NCBI RefSeq assembly: GCF_902729445.1
Contig: NZ_CACVCE010000073.1
Location: 1-64,000, forward strand
Direction: 5' to 3'
Source: Magnetospirillum sp902729445
GTDB lineage: Bacteria; Pseudomonadota; Alphaproteobacteria; Rhodospirillales; Magnetospirillaceae
DNA length: 64,000 bases
Shown here: positions 25,826 to 36,466 of the stretch, piece by piece
How positions within the stretch are numbered: position 1 is the first letter of the stretch
Layout of the letters: the number at the start of each line of letters is the position of its first letter
The notes under the pieces: model-generated
What the model was told of the DNA's origin: nothing
The model's database searches: none
What the model saw: only the letters and a program-made list of their open reading frames with translations
Translations under genes and position numbers: made by a program

Positions 25826-28192
25826 TCAGGCGGCGATCACATCGATCCTTCGTTCGACGAGGAACCGGGCCATGTCGTGGTCGTCGTGAGCGAAATGCTC
25901 GCGGGTCCAACTGGCCAGGAAATCGAACAAGGCGGTACCGGCATCCGGTTGATCCTGCTCGATCGCCCGTTTGCCCGCCTGGAACTTTTCGACGAACAGG
26001 CGATGGTTGGCCTGATGGGCTTCCAGTTCGGGATAGGCGGCCCGGGTCATGGTCCGCTCCTCGTTGGCGAAATGGGTCTTCATTTCTTCCAACAGGGTCG
26101 GCAGCACCCGGACGATGCCCTTGGCGCCGTCGCCGGTCATCATGTCGCCGAACAGCTTGTTGATCTGCTTGAGGTAGGCGCGGTGTTCGGAATCGATCAC
26201 AGCGATACCGGTTTCATACTCGGGCTTCCAGGCCATCAGTTCCAGATTGTCCTTGTCCGAGCGGACCTGATCGAGGAAGCGGCCGACCTCGCCGCGCAGA
26301 TATTCGGCCTGCTCGGACAATTCGGTCGCCGACATGCGGATCTGTTCGGCCGCGCTGCCGGTGTCGTTGGCGGCCTGCTGGACCACCACCACGTTGGCGC
26401 TGACTTCCTGGGTGCCGACGGCCGCCTGTTCGACATTGCGGGCGATTTCGTCGGTGGCCGCCGTCTGTTCCTGCACCGCCGAGGCCACCGTGGTCGAGAT
26501 CTCGTTGACCTCGCGGATGACCTTGGAAATGCTGTCGATGGCCCTGACCGCTTCCTGGGTGCCTTCCTGCACCGCATGGATGTGGGCGGTGATCTCTTCG
26601 GTGGCTTTGGCGGTCTGGCTGGCCAGGCCCTTGACCTCGCCGGCGACCACCGCGAAGCCCTTGCCGGCGTCGCCGGCACGCGCCGCTTCAATGGTGGCAT
26701 TGAGCGCCAGCATGTTGGTCTGGCCGGCGATGGCGTTGATCAACTGCACGATCTGGCCGATCTGACCCACCGCGTCGGACAGGTTTTCGACCATGGCGGT
26801 GGTGTGCTTGGCTTCCTCGTCGGCCTTGGCGGCGACTTGCAGCGACCGCTCGACCTGATGCGAGATTTCGTTGATGGACGCCGCCAGTTCCTCGGTGGCC
26901 GACGCCACCGTCTGGACATTGGTCGAGGCCTGTTGCGAGGACGCCGATACGGCGGTGGCCTGCTGGCTGGTCTCGGTGGCGGTGGCCGCCATCTGGCTGG
27001 CAGACGCCTGCAGTTCGGTCACCGCGCTGGTCACCGTACCGACTACCTTGCCGACGCTGGCTTCGAACGCGTCGGCCATGTGGTTCATGGCGGCGCGGCG
27101 ATCGGCCTCGGCCTGGCGTTTCTGTTCCTCTTGTTCCGCTTCCAACTGACGGACACGGATCATTTGGGCCTTGAAATGATCGACCGACTTGGCCATCTCG
27201 CCGATTTCGTCGCCGCGGTCGGCATAGGGAACATCGACAGCCAGGTTGTTGGCGGCCAGTTGGCCCATCACCCCGGTCATGGCGTTGACCGGACCCACGA
27301 TCGAGCGGGCGATCAGGAAGGCGCCGGCCAGGCCGGAGGCCAGGGCGCCGACCACGACGACCATGGTGACCATGCTTTGGGTCGCCAGCAGATGTTCAAT
27401 CCCCTCGCGAAGCGTGTCGAGATAGGCCTGCTGCGATTCTCGCGTGGCCGTGCCCAACTCACCAAATTCTTGACCCAACTTCGGCATGGTGATGGTCACC
27501 AGCTCGTTGCGGGCGATGATCGTCTGCGCGGTCTCGCGGAAAGCGTCCTCATAGGTGTTCAGTGCGGTCATGGCCTCGGTGATCTTGGCCCTTTGCACCG
27601 GGTTGCGAGCCTCGGCCAGGGCGGCTTTGGCATCTAGAACGGCATCGGCCTCGAATTTCTCGACCTCGGCCATCAGGGCCGGGTCGGGGTCGGCCAGGAA
27701 CTTGGCGGCGTTCAGCCGCGTCAGCAGCAGCGCTTCCTGGATCAGTCCGACATGGGCGGCGACGTCGTATTCGTTGCGCGACATCGCATCATCAATGACG
27801 CCGCTCAAAAGTTTGCGGGCCTCGGCGCCGAGCGGGTTCAGCGTGCCATCGACCAGGGCGTCGCCCTTCTCACGCAATGCGGACAGCTTATCGAAATTGG
27901 CGGCATACTCGTCAACCAGCCGCATCATGCGTTCCAAGTTGGCCTTGCGGCCGGGATCGTTGGTTGCCGCGATGGCGGTCGGCAGATCGCTTTTCAACCC
28001 CGCAATCAATTCCTTGATGCGGACCAGATAGCTCTTGTCGCCGGTATGGCTGTAGCCCAGGACGTTGCGTCGCATCCCGACGACATTGCGTTCGATGGTC
28101 GCCACGCGCAACGCGTTATCGACGACGGTATCAAAGGCGAGGACGTCGTTGGTGACCTGTCGGCCGCCGACGATCGAAAATCCTCCGACCAC
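25826..28192 (-). CDS. chemoreceptor-hemerythrin paralog, body of a gene whose 5' end is displaced
   Basis: The remaining frame (788 residues from a GTG) has a periplasmic helical sensor domain unrelated in sequence to that of its neighbour, a second membrane helix (about 280-305), HAMP, the MCP signalling domain and a hemerythrin domain (DSEH, HFANEE, HQANH, HDDHD). The MCP and hemerythrin parts are nearly identical to the neighbouring paralog. The first membrane helix is truncated: the frame continues upstream as LILVLLLVVGG and meets a stop at 28226-28228 inside a repeat element. The normal start with a strong ribosome-binding site lies at 28660. Without it the receptor lacks its cytoplasmic N-terminus, so function is doubtful. 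The coordinate 28192 marks only the first possible start. Confidence 0.75.
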   Translation of the reverse strand: MVGGFSIVGGRQVTNDVLAFDTVVDNALRVATIERNVVGMRRNVLGYSHTGDKSYLVRIKELIAGLKSDLPTAIAATNDPGRKANLERMMRLVDEYAANFDKLSALREKGDALVDGTLNPLGAEARKLLSGVIDDAMSRNEYDVAAHVGLIQEALLLTRLNAAKFLADPDPALMAEVEKFEADAVLDAKAALAEARNPVQRAKITEAMTALNTYEDAFRETAQTIIARNELVTITMPKLGQEFGELGTATRESQQAYLDTLREGIEHLLATQSMVTMVVVVGALASGLAGAFLIARSIVGPVNAMTGVMGQLAANNLAVDVPYADRGDEIGEMAKSVDHFKAQMIRVRQLEAEQEEQKRQAEADRRAAMNHMADAFEASVGKVVGTVTSAVTELQASASQMAATATETSQQATAVSASSQQASTNVQTVASATEELAASINEISHQVERSLQVAAKADEEAKHTTAMVENLSDAVGQIGQIVQLINAIAGQTNMLALNATIEAARAGDAGKGFAVVAGEVKGLASQTAKATEEITAHIHAVQEGTQEAVRAIDSISKVIREVNEISTTVASAVQEQTAATDEIARNVEQAAVGTQEVSANVVVVQQAANDTGSAAEQIRMSATELSEQAEYLRGEVGRFLDQVRSDKDNLELMAWKPEYETGIAVIDSEHRAYLKQINKLFGDMMTGDGAKGIVRVLPTLLEEMKTHFANEERTMTRAAYPELEAHQANHRLFVEKFQAGKRAIEQDQPDAGTALFDFLASWTREHFAHDDHDMARFLVERRIDVIAA

Positions 28193-28219
28193 CAGCAGTA
28201 AAACGAGAATTAGACCATC

Positions 28220-28366
28220 GAGCCTTTAATCTGGTTCACACCCTCTGCCGTCACCCCCGGACTTGATCCGGGGGTCCATGCTGCCGGAGGCAGCTTCGCC
28301 ACCATGGATTGCCGGGTCAAGCCCGGCAATGACAATCAAGAAAGGCTGATCCGGGCTTTATGCTCG
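28220..28366. repeat. palindromic element, copy 1 of a duplicated pair
   Basis: This copy begins GAGCCTTTAATCT and ends near GGCTTTATGCTCG. Its interior (28250-28333) is an inverted repeat with 31-bp arms around a small hairpin and carries the GACTTGATCC/GGGTCAAGCC core. Copy 2 at 28498-28597 shares both ends. The in-frame stop that truncates the chemoreceptor body lies in its first bases. Confidence 0.8.
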
Positions 28367-28374
28367 CGGCTCTA

Positions 28375-28468
28375 AGACACAGATGAACACAGATAAACAC
28401 AGATGAAATTATTTACTTTTCATTTCATCTGTGTCCCGCGAAGCGGGTATCTGTGTTCATCTGTGTCT
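28375..28468. repeat. cloverleaf-like palindrome built from ACAGATG/CATCTGT units
   Basis: A perfect 21-bp outer inverted repeat (28375-28395 with 28448-28468) encloses a second perfect 13-bp one (28397-28409 with 28422-28434) and a small CCCGC-GAA-GCGGG hairpin (28435-28447). Together they would fold as a three-way junction. Most of it repeats the unit ACACAGATGAA. Base composition is far lower in GC than the surroundings. It lies between the two element copies, inside the interrupted chemoreceptor gene. Confidence 0.85.
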
Positions 28469-28497
28469 GAACTCCCGCCCTCTACGACGAGATGGTT

Positions 28498-28597
28498 GAG
28501 CCTTTAATCTTCTATGGACGTGATCCAGTGGTCCATGGATTGCCAGGTCAAGCACGGCAACGACGATCAAGAAATGCTGATCCGGATTTTAGGCTCG
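28498..28597. repeat. palindromic element, copy 2 of a duplicated pair
   Basis: This copy begins GAGCCTTTAATCT like copy 1 and ends ATTTTAGGCTCG, giving imperfect terminal inverted repeats (GAGCCTTTAAT against ATTTTAGGCTC). The interior is a shortened, diverged form of the copy 1 interior (GATTGCCAGGTCAAGCACGG). The reading frame from ATG 28660 ends at a TAA (28589-28591) just inside its edge. Confidence 0.75.
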
Positions 28598-28660
28598 GCG
28601 CGATAACACGAAGCCGCCCCAAATCCGGGCCTTGACGGACAGTGTCTTAGAGATAGCCAT
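28589..28660 (-). pseudogene. severed 5' end of the second chemoreceptor gene
   Basis: A GGGGAGG site lies five bases before ATG 28660. The frame reads MAISKTLSVKARIWGGF, then about six residues of junction/element sequence and a stop. Seventeen residues of basic cytoplasmic N-terminus running into a hydrophobic start are what the receptor body at 25826-28192 lacks, since that body resumes in the same frame as LILVLLLVVGG. Joined, they give a normal first membrane helix. The promoter and leader at 28680-28770 match those of the intact paralog. I infer one gene split by about 390 bp of repeats. Confidence 0.8.
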
Positions 28661-28679
28661 CACAGCCTCCCCAGGTCGG

Positions 28680-28770
28680 CGCCGGGGCGGGGGGATCAAC
28701 GGGGCATCGATCAACCCACGTCCGAGGTCCCGGCGCGAGAAACGCCCCCACGGTGATGGTGGGTATTATA
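28680..28770 (-). promoter_or_regulatory. promoter and leader of the split chemoreceptor gene
   Basis: The minus strand has a consensus -10 TATAAT (28765-28770) with a poor -35, and an outer stem at 28680-28686/28729-28735. Between them is a 12-bp block (TCAACGGGGCAT on the plus strand, 28696-28707) identical to that in the paralog leader. It ends about 20 bp before the ATG at 28660. Between 28771 and 28837 I see nothing further. Confidence 0.45.
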
Positions 28771-28837
28771 CGAAGTATTGGCTGGACTCAGTATGTACTG
28801 GCTGGGCAGGGCTGACATGCAGCCAGGGCGTGGGTAT

Positions 28838-30253
28838 TCAATGCACCGTGCACACCATGCAGGGGTCGAAACTTCTGACCACATGCTGGACGGCGACCGG
28901 ATTGGCGTCACCCGAAGCGACCGGGGTGTTGACCAGAGCGGCCTCGAGCGGGCCGGGGCGGCCCATCACGTCGCGCGGGCTGAAATTCCAGGTGGTCGGC
29001 GCGATGATGCGGTAATCGGTGATCTTTCCGGCCTGGATGGTCAGCCAATGGCCCAGGGCGCCGCGCGCCGCTTCCACCAGCCCGATTCCGTCACCGCGCA
29101 GCGGCAGCGGGCTTTCGACGCAGAAAGGTTCGGCCGGATGGATCGCCTTGATCCAGCCTTCCATGGCGACGACCAGGCGGGCCAGTTCGACCAGGCGCAT
29201 CACCACGCGGCCCAGCACCGAGCCGCCGCCGGCGGCCAATTCCAGCGCCAGCGGGTCGCCGGCCACCGCCTGGCGGGCCAGGGCGCCGACCTCGGCGGTG
29301 GCACCATTCAGGCGCGGCGCCTTGCACCAGGTGTAGGCGCCGTCCTTGTCGGCGTCGGGCAGGGTGGGGCCGGCCATCCAGGCATGGCTCAGATCCTCGG
29401 AAACTGCGGCCGGGTCGAACGGCCCGACTTGGCCGGCGGCCAGGATGCCGGCCGGCCATAGCCCGAAAGAGCCGTGGGACAGGAAGGTGGTGGGCCCGCG
29501 CCCCAGATCGGCCAAGGCCAGGTCACGGGCGATATGCAGGAACAGCCGGAAATCGCCGTGATCCTGGGGGGCCGCCGCGGCCCACGCCCACAAGGCGTCG
29601 GCCGAGCCCAGACCTGCCACATGCTCCAGCCGGTCGGCGAACAGGTGGGTTTCCAGCGCCTCGCGGAACTCGGCCAGGATCGACAGCAAACGGATGCGTT
29701 CGCCGGAATCGACCCCCTTGGTCACGCCGCCCGGCTGTAGCGCCAGCGAATGCGGCCATTTGCCGGCCAGCAGGCCCATGATGTGGAGAAAACGCGCCCG
29801 GGCCGGCAGCAGGGCGCGGGCACAGCCACCATCCTGCGCGGCAAACCGCTTGCGGGCGATCTCGAACCATGGACGCTCGGCATAACAGGCCCGGGCGAAG
29901 TCGGGCATGAAGAACAGCATGAAATGGGTCAGGTGGTCGGCGGCGTTTTCGGTCGCCAACACCAGATCGGCGACCAGGCGGCCATTGGCCGGCATCGCGA
30001 CGCCGGCGATGGCGGCCAGCGCGCGGGCGGCGGCGGTCGATTGCGACACCGAGCAGATGCCGCAGATGCGCGGCGCGATCACCAGCGCGTCCTCCGGCGC
30101 GCGGCCGGCCAGGATCTGCTCGAAGCCGCGATAAAGCGGTGCGGTGACGCGGGCCTGGCGCACGGCGCCGTCCTCGACGTCCAGTGTCACCTCCAGGTCG
30201 CCCTCGACGCGGTTGAACGGGCCAAGGATCAGGCGGCGGGTCTGTTCGGTCAT
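28838..30253 (-). CDS. hupV: H2-sensing [NiFe] hydrogenase large subunit, HupV/HoxC type
   Basis: This 471-residue large subunit of a regulatory hydrogenase carries the Ni-Fe ligands in RICGICSVSQ (L1, with the sensor-type SVSQ ending) and DPCMVCTVH (L2). The protein stops right after the final His, so the C-terminal peptide removed from catalytic hydrogenases is absent, as in HupV/HoxC sensors. Its start overlaps the end of the small-subunit gene by 4 bp. It should pair with HupU in the cytoplasm and report H2 to a histidine kinase (HupT/HoxJ), but no such gene is adjacent. Confidence 0.93.
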   Translation of the reverse strand: MTEQTRRLILGPFNRVEGDLEVTLDVEDGAVRQARVTAPLYRGFEQILAGRAPEDALVIAPRICGICSVSQSTAAARALAAIAGVAMPANGRLVADLVLATENAADHLTHFMLFFMPDFARACYAERPWFEIARKRFAAQDGGCARALLPARARFLHIMGLLAGKWPHSLALQPGGVTKGVDSGERIRLLSILAEFREALETHLFADRLEHVAGLGSADALWAWAAAAPQDHGDFRLFLHIARDLALADLGRGPTTFLSHGSFGLWPAGILAAGQVGPFDPAAVSEDLSHAWMAGPTLPDADKDGAYTWCKAPRLNGATAEVGALARQAVAGDPLALELAAGGGSVLGRVVMRLVELARLVVAMEGWIKAIHPAEPFCVESPLPLRGDGIGLVEAARGALGHWLTIQAGKITDYRIIAPTTWNFSPRDVMGRPGPLEAALVNTPVASGDANPVAVQHVVRSFDPCMVCTVH

Positions 30254-31251
30254 GGCAATTTCGGCGGGCGGCGGGCGGGCGGGACGATGACGTGGTCGGC
30301 GTGGGCGTTGGTGCGCACCCGCTGCGGCGTCGCCGATTTCGACAAGGCCGCCAATGCTACGAACCACGCCTTGGGCATGTCGACCGGCAGGCCGACCGGA
30401 ATGCCGGCGATCTTGGCGGTTTCCAGGAAGGGCGCGCCGGAATCCTGGAAGCCCGGGGTGGTGCAGCTGATACAGGCATAGCCGGCATCGGTGCACGAGC
30501 CATAGCCGTTCCAGCGACGCAGATTGCAGTCGCCCGGCGCCTGGGTCGCCTTGCAACCCAGATTTTCCATCAGGCAGCCGCGATCCGATGCCCGTGCCGC
30601 CGAGGCCTTGAATTCATAGAATTCGTTGCGGCCGCAACCGTGATGGGCCAGATGGTCGGCGAAGGCGCGCGGCCGGCCCAGGCTGTCCAGGGCGCAGGTG
30701 CCGCTCATCGACAGTTCGACCAGGGTTTCGACCAGCCAGCCGGGATGAGGGGCACAACCGGCGACGTTGATCACCGGCAGGCCGCCCTGGCCCGTGAAGG
30801 TGCGCGGCAGCAGGCCGGCGCCGTCGAAGCCCTGGAACTGCAGGCCGACCGCGTCGGTAGGGTTGCCGCCGGCCATGGGAATGCCGCCGAATGCCGCGCA
30901 CGTCCCCACCGCCAGCACATGGCGGGCATGGACGGCGATGGTGGCGATCCAATGGGCCATCGAGCGGTTGGTGCCCGACATCATCTGGAAGCGCCCGGTG
31001 CCGTGGGGACCGGTCAGGACCGAGCCCTCGACGCACAGGGCATCGACGGCGACCCGTCCCTCGGCCGCGTCGGTCAGGATGGCCAGGGCCTCGGGCCCGG
31101 ATTCCACCGACAGCGACGGGTGCCACAACAGGCGGATGCCGAACCGTTCCAGCGAACGCACCAAGCCGACATCGTCGGCGGCCAGCGCCGACATGGTGCA
31201 GCCGCCGCAGCTTCCGGCTTGCAGCCAAAGGACATTGAAGGAACCGCTCAT
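30250..31251 (-). CDS. hupU: H2-sensing [NiFe] hydrogenase small subunit, HupU/HoxB type
   Basis: This 333-residue iron-sulfur subunit starts directly with VLWLQAGSCGGCTMS, which supplies the proximal-cluster Cys pair. It lacks the Tat leader and the C-terminal anchor of membrane hydrogenase small subunits, so it is cytoplasmic. Further cluster ligands are in GTCAAFGGI, NVAGCAPHPGW and the C-terminal GRNEFYEF...C...C region with CISCTTPGF. It is the first gene of a hupU-hupV pair and overlaps hupV by 4 bp. Confidence 0.93.
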   Translation of the reverse strand: MSGSFNVLWLQAGSCGGCTMSALAADDVGLVRSLERFGIRLLWHPSLSVESGPEALAILTDAAEGRVAVDALCVEGSVLTGPHGTGRFQMMSGTNRSMAHWIATIAVHARHVLAVGTCAAFGGIPMAGGNPTDAVGLQFQGFDGAGLLPRTFTGQGGLPVINVAGCAPHPGWLVETLVELSMSGTCALDSLGRPRAFADHLAHHGCGRNEFYEFKASAARASDRGCLMENLGCKATQAPGDCNLRRWNGYGSCTDAGYACISCTTPGFQDSGAPFLETAKIAGIPVGLPVDMPKAWFVALAALSKSATPQRVRTNAHADHVIVPPARRPPKLP

Positions 31252-31295
31252 GGCCGAAGCTTAGACGGGCCAAGCTTCGCCATGCAAGCCCGCGA

Positions 31296-33941
31296 TCACT
31301 CCGCCGGGTGCGGCGTGGCGCCGTGCGGGGCCGTTTCCCCCGGATGGGGCTTCGACGGCAAGGTCGAGATGACCGAGGCCACCAACGCGGCCAGGAACGG
31401 CATCGACTGCACCACCAGCACGAAGGCCCACAGACGGACCTCGGGGTCATAGAAATTGTGGCGCGGGATCAACACGGCGATGGCCAGGACCCAGTGGGCG
31501 GCCATCAGCGAGGTTTCCTCCAGCGTCATCATCACCGCGTCCTTCAGCCCGACCTTGTCGGCCATCTTGGGCGTGCGCATGAAGGGGGTGTGCTTGGTGA
31601 AGATGCCTTGCCACATCGCCCAGGCGATGGCGTAGGTCAGGCCCATGCCGGCCACCGCCGACAAGATGCGCCGCTTCCACGAACATTTGACCCGGGTGGT
31701 GTACAGGAAGATGTGGTGCACGATCTTGGCGCAGAACACGCCGACCGTCGGCAGGATGAAGAAGGCCAAGGGGGTGTCGAAATAGCGTGGCGCCAGGATC
31801 ATGCCGATGGTCCACAGCAACGCGGTGATGCAGAACATCAGATAGAAGCCGTCGGCGAACCACGGCAGCCAGCCCGACACGAAATGGTATTTCTGGCCGG
31901 CGGTCAGGCCGGTCTCCTTGAACGGGATCAGCGAGCGCCAGTGCGCCTTCAGGATCTGCACCGCGCCATAGGCCCAGCGGAAGCGCTGCTTCTTGTAGGC
32001 CATGAAGCTGTCGGGGACCAGGCCGTGGCCCATGCGCTCCTGGATATAGACCGATTCATAGCCCAGCTTCATCATGCGCAGGCCCAGCTCGGCGTCTTCC
32101 ACGATGCACCATTCGGCCCAGCGGCCGGCATCCTCCATCGCCTTCTTGCGCACCAGGGTCATGGTGCCGTGCTGGATGATGGCGTTGGCCTCGTTGCGAT
32201 AGACCATGCCGATATCGAAGAAACCGGCATATTCCCAGTTGATCATTTCCTTGAACAGGTCGCGTTCCCAGTCGCGGTGATCCTGGGGGGCCTGGACGTG
32301 GCCGACCTTCTCGTCCTCGAAATAGGGAATCAGCGACGACAGCCAGTCCTTGCGCACCTGATAGTCGGAATCGACCACGCCGATGATCTCGGCGTCCTCG
32401 GCGGTCTGGGTCAGGCCGAAATTCAAGGCGCCGGCCTTGGCCCCCGGCCACGGCGCCAGGTGGAAGAACTTCACCCGCTCGCCCAGGGACGCGCAATATT
32501 CCTCGATCGGCTTCCAGACCTCTTCCTTCTTGGTGTTGTTGTCCAACACCAGGATCTCGAAATTGGGGTAATCCAGCGCCATCAGGGAATCGATGGTCAG
32601 CTTGACCATCTCGGGCGGCTCGTTATAGCAGGGCAGGTGAAGCGATACCTTGGGGAAGCGCTTGATGGTCCCGGGCGGATGCGGTTTGTGGCCGCGTTTC
32701 AGGCGCCCGGCCCAGGTCAGTTCGGTCAATTCGATGCCGTTGATCAGCACCACCGCCAACAATAGGGCCAAGGCTGGGAACAGCACCCCCATCATCAGTC
32801 CGGTCGAGGGGGCGAGGTCGCGCACCACCGGGGTCGACATGGTCCAGATGACCAAGGTGGCGGCGAACTGGACCAGCATGGCGAAGAAGATGCGCCCGGC
32901 CAGACGCAGTTCCTTCCACTTGCCCAGGAACCAGATCACCGGCAGCACGGCGATCAAGGTGGCGGCGACGGCCTGGAACGGCCATTCCTTGAACTCGATG
33001 ACCGGGCCCATCCAATCGAACTTGGGCTTGCGTTCGACGGTGAAGACGCCCCAATGCTTTTCCGACGCCGTCCCGTCCAGGTTGATCTTCCACGGCTGGT
33101 CGAAGGCCTCGACCACGTTGTAATCCAGGCCTTCGGAATTGGCCCAATTCAGGAACTGACGCAGGAACAGGGCCTGGTTGACCAGGCTGGGCTCGGCGCG
33201 GCCGAAGCTTCTGCCCGCCGATGGCCAGCCCACTTCGCCGACGAACAAGGGCTTGTCGGGATAGGCCGCCTTGACCTCGCGCACCATGCGCTGGGTGAAG
33301 GCCAGCGCCTCGGAAATATCGACGCGTTCCCAGAAGGGCAGGGTGTGGATGGTGATGTAATCGACTTCCTGGACGACCTCGGGATGTTCCAGCCAGATCG
33401 ACCAGGCTTCTGCCGTGCTGATCTTGACGTGCGCGGGGATGGCCGCGCGGACCCTGCGGATATAACGGATCATCTGCTCGGGCGTCAGGCGGTGCAGCGT
33501 CAGGTTTTCGTTGCCGACCATGACGCGGTCGACTTCCGGATTGTCGCGGACGATGCGGATGATGTTGGCGATCTCGCGCTCGTTCCTGGCCAGGCGTTCG
33601 TCCAGCCAGGCGCCGGGCAGCGCCTTCAGCCCATGCTTGGCCGCCAGTTCCGGCACCTGGTCCAGCCCCTCCAGGGTCGAATAGGTGCGGACCTGGCCGA
33701 CCTTGCCGGCCAGCATGGCCAGATCTTCCTCGATCTCGGCGCGGGTCGGCAGCAGGGTTTCGTCCAGATGGGGCATTTGACGCACCACTGTCGGGTCGTC
33801 GTCGGCCCGGCTGGGGCTGAACGACACCGAGGCGATGGAACCGGCCCACGGCAAACCGGTCTTGGGCTGGTTGATGGCCGCCCAGAAACCGAGATTGGCG
33901 AGAACGATGGCGAGCAGGACGAGAAAGCCCGAAAGGCGCAT
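31296..33941 (-). CDS. GH17-GT2 fusion, beta-glucan synthase-like (NdvB/C-related)
   Basis: The 881-residue protein has an N-terminal membrane helix (about 4-22), then an extracytoplasmic glycosyl hydrolase family 17-like domain (about 60-330; VMVGNENLTLHR and FVGEVGWPSAG match the catalytic Glu motifs). Several membrane helices follow (about 345-425). A GT2 domain (about 450-680) has LVLDNNT, VVDSDY, VEDAELG and the QRFRW (QxxRW) motif, and more membrane helices lie near the C-terminus. The layout matches rhizobial beta-1,3/1,6-glucan synthases, in which GH17 acts as a transglycosylase. I start at MRLSGF, the first residue with membrane character. It lies 44 bp downstream of hupU-hupV reading toward it from the opposite side; no functional link is evident. 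Confidence 0.85.
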   Translation of the reverse strand: MRLSGFLVLLAIVLANLGFWAAINQPKTGLPWAGSIASVSFSPSRADDDPTVVRQMPHLDETLLPTRAEIEEDLAMLAGKVGQVRTYSTLEGLDQVPELAAKHGLKALPGAWLDERLARNEREIANIIRIVRDNPEVDRVMVGNENLTLHRLTPEQMIRYIRRVRAAIPAHVKISTAEAWSIWLEHPEVVQEVDYITIHTLPFWERVDISEALAFTQRMVREVKAAYPDKPLFVGEVGWPSAGRSFGRAEPSLVNQALFLRQFLNWANSEGLDYNVVEAFDQPWKINLDGTASEKHWGVFTVERKPKFDWMGPVIEFKEWPFQAVAATLIAVLPVIWFLGKWKELRLAGRIFFAMLVQFAATLVIWTMSTPVVRDLAPSTGLMMGVLFPALALLLAVVLINGIELTELTWAGRLKRGHKPHPPGTIKRFPKVSLHLPCYNEPPEMVKLTIDSLMALDYPNFEILVLDNNTKKEEVWKPIEEYCASLGERVKFFHLAPWPGAKAGALNFGLTQTAEDAEIIGVVDSDYQVRKDWLSSLIPYFEDEKVGHVQAPQDHRDWERDLFKEMINWEYAGFFDIGMVYRNEANAIIQHGTMTLVRKKAMEDAGRWAEWCIVEDAELGLRMMKLGYESVYIQERMGHGLVPDSFMAYKKQRFRWAYGAVQILKAHWRSLIPFKETGLTAGQKYHFVSGWLPWFADGFYLMFCITALLWTIGMILAPRYFDTPLAFFILPTVGVFCAKIVHHIFLYTTRVKCSWKRRILSAVAGMGLTYAIAWAMWQGIFTKHTPFMRTPKMADKVGLKDAVMMTLEETSLMAAHWVLAIAVLIPRHNFYDPEVRLWAFVLVVQSMPFLAALVASVISTLPSKPHPGETAPHGATPHPAE

Positions 33942-34139
33942 GGGGCGGAAGTCCAACTTGAAAGAGTCATCAGGGCCAAGCCCCGCTGGCGAATCATCGC
34001 ACCAACCGGGCCTTGGGGAAAGAGGCCGCGAAGAGTAGCGCCTTGGCGCCGAAGTGTTAAGGACCAAAAGTATGTCGTTGTGATGGTGCGCGGTTGGCGC
34101 TACATCCTGGCACCCCCTTCGTCGCCGTCAGGAGCCATG

Positions 34140-36458
<2,319 letters not shown>

Positions 36459-36466
36459 GATCACCG

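Noticed and set aside
28632..29015. A 127-codon plus-strand frame overlapping the start of the split receptor and the end of hupV
   Set aside because: It runs antisense to both, over promoter and repeat-flanking sequence, and shows no recognisable protein features.
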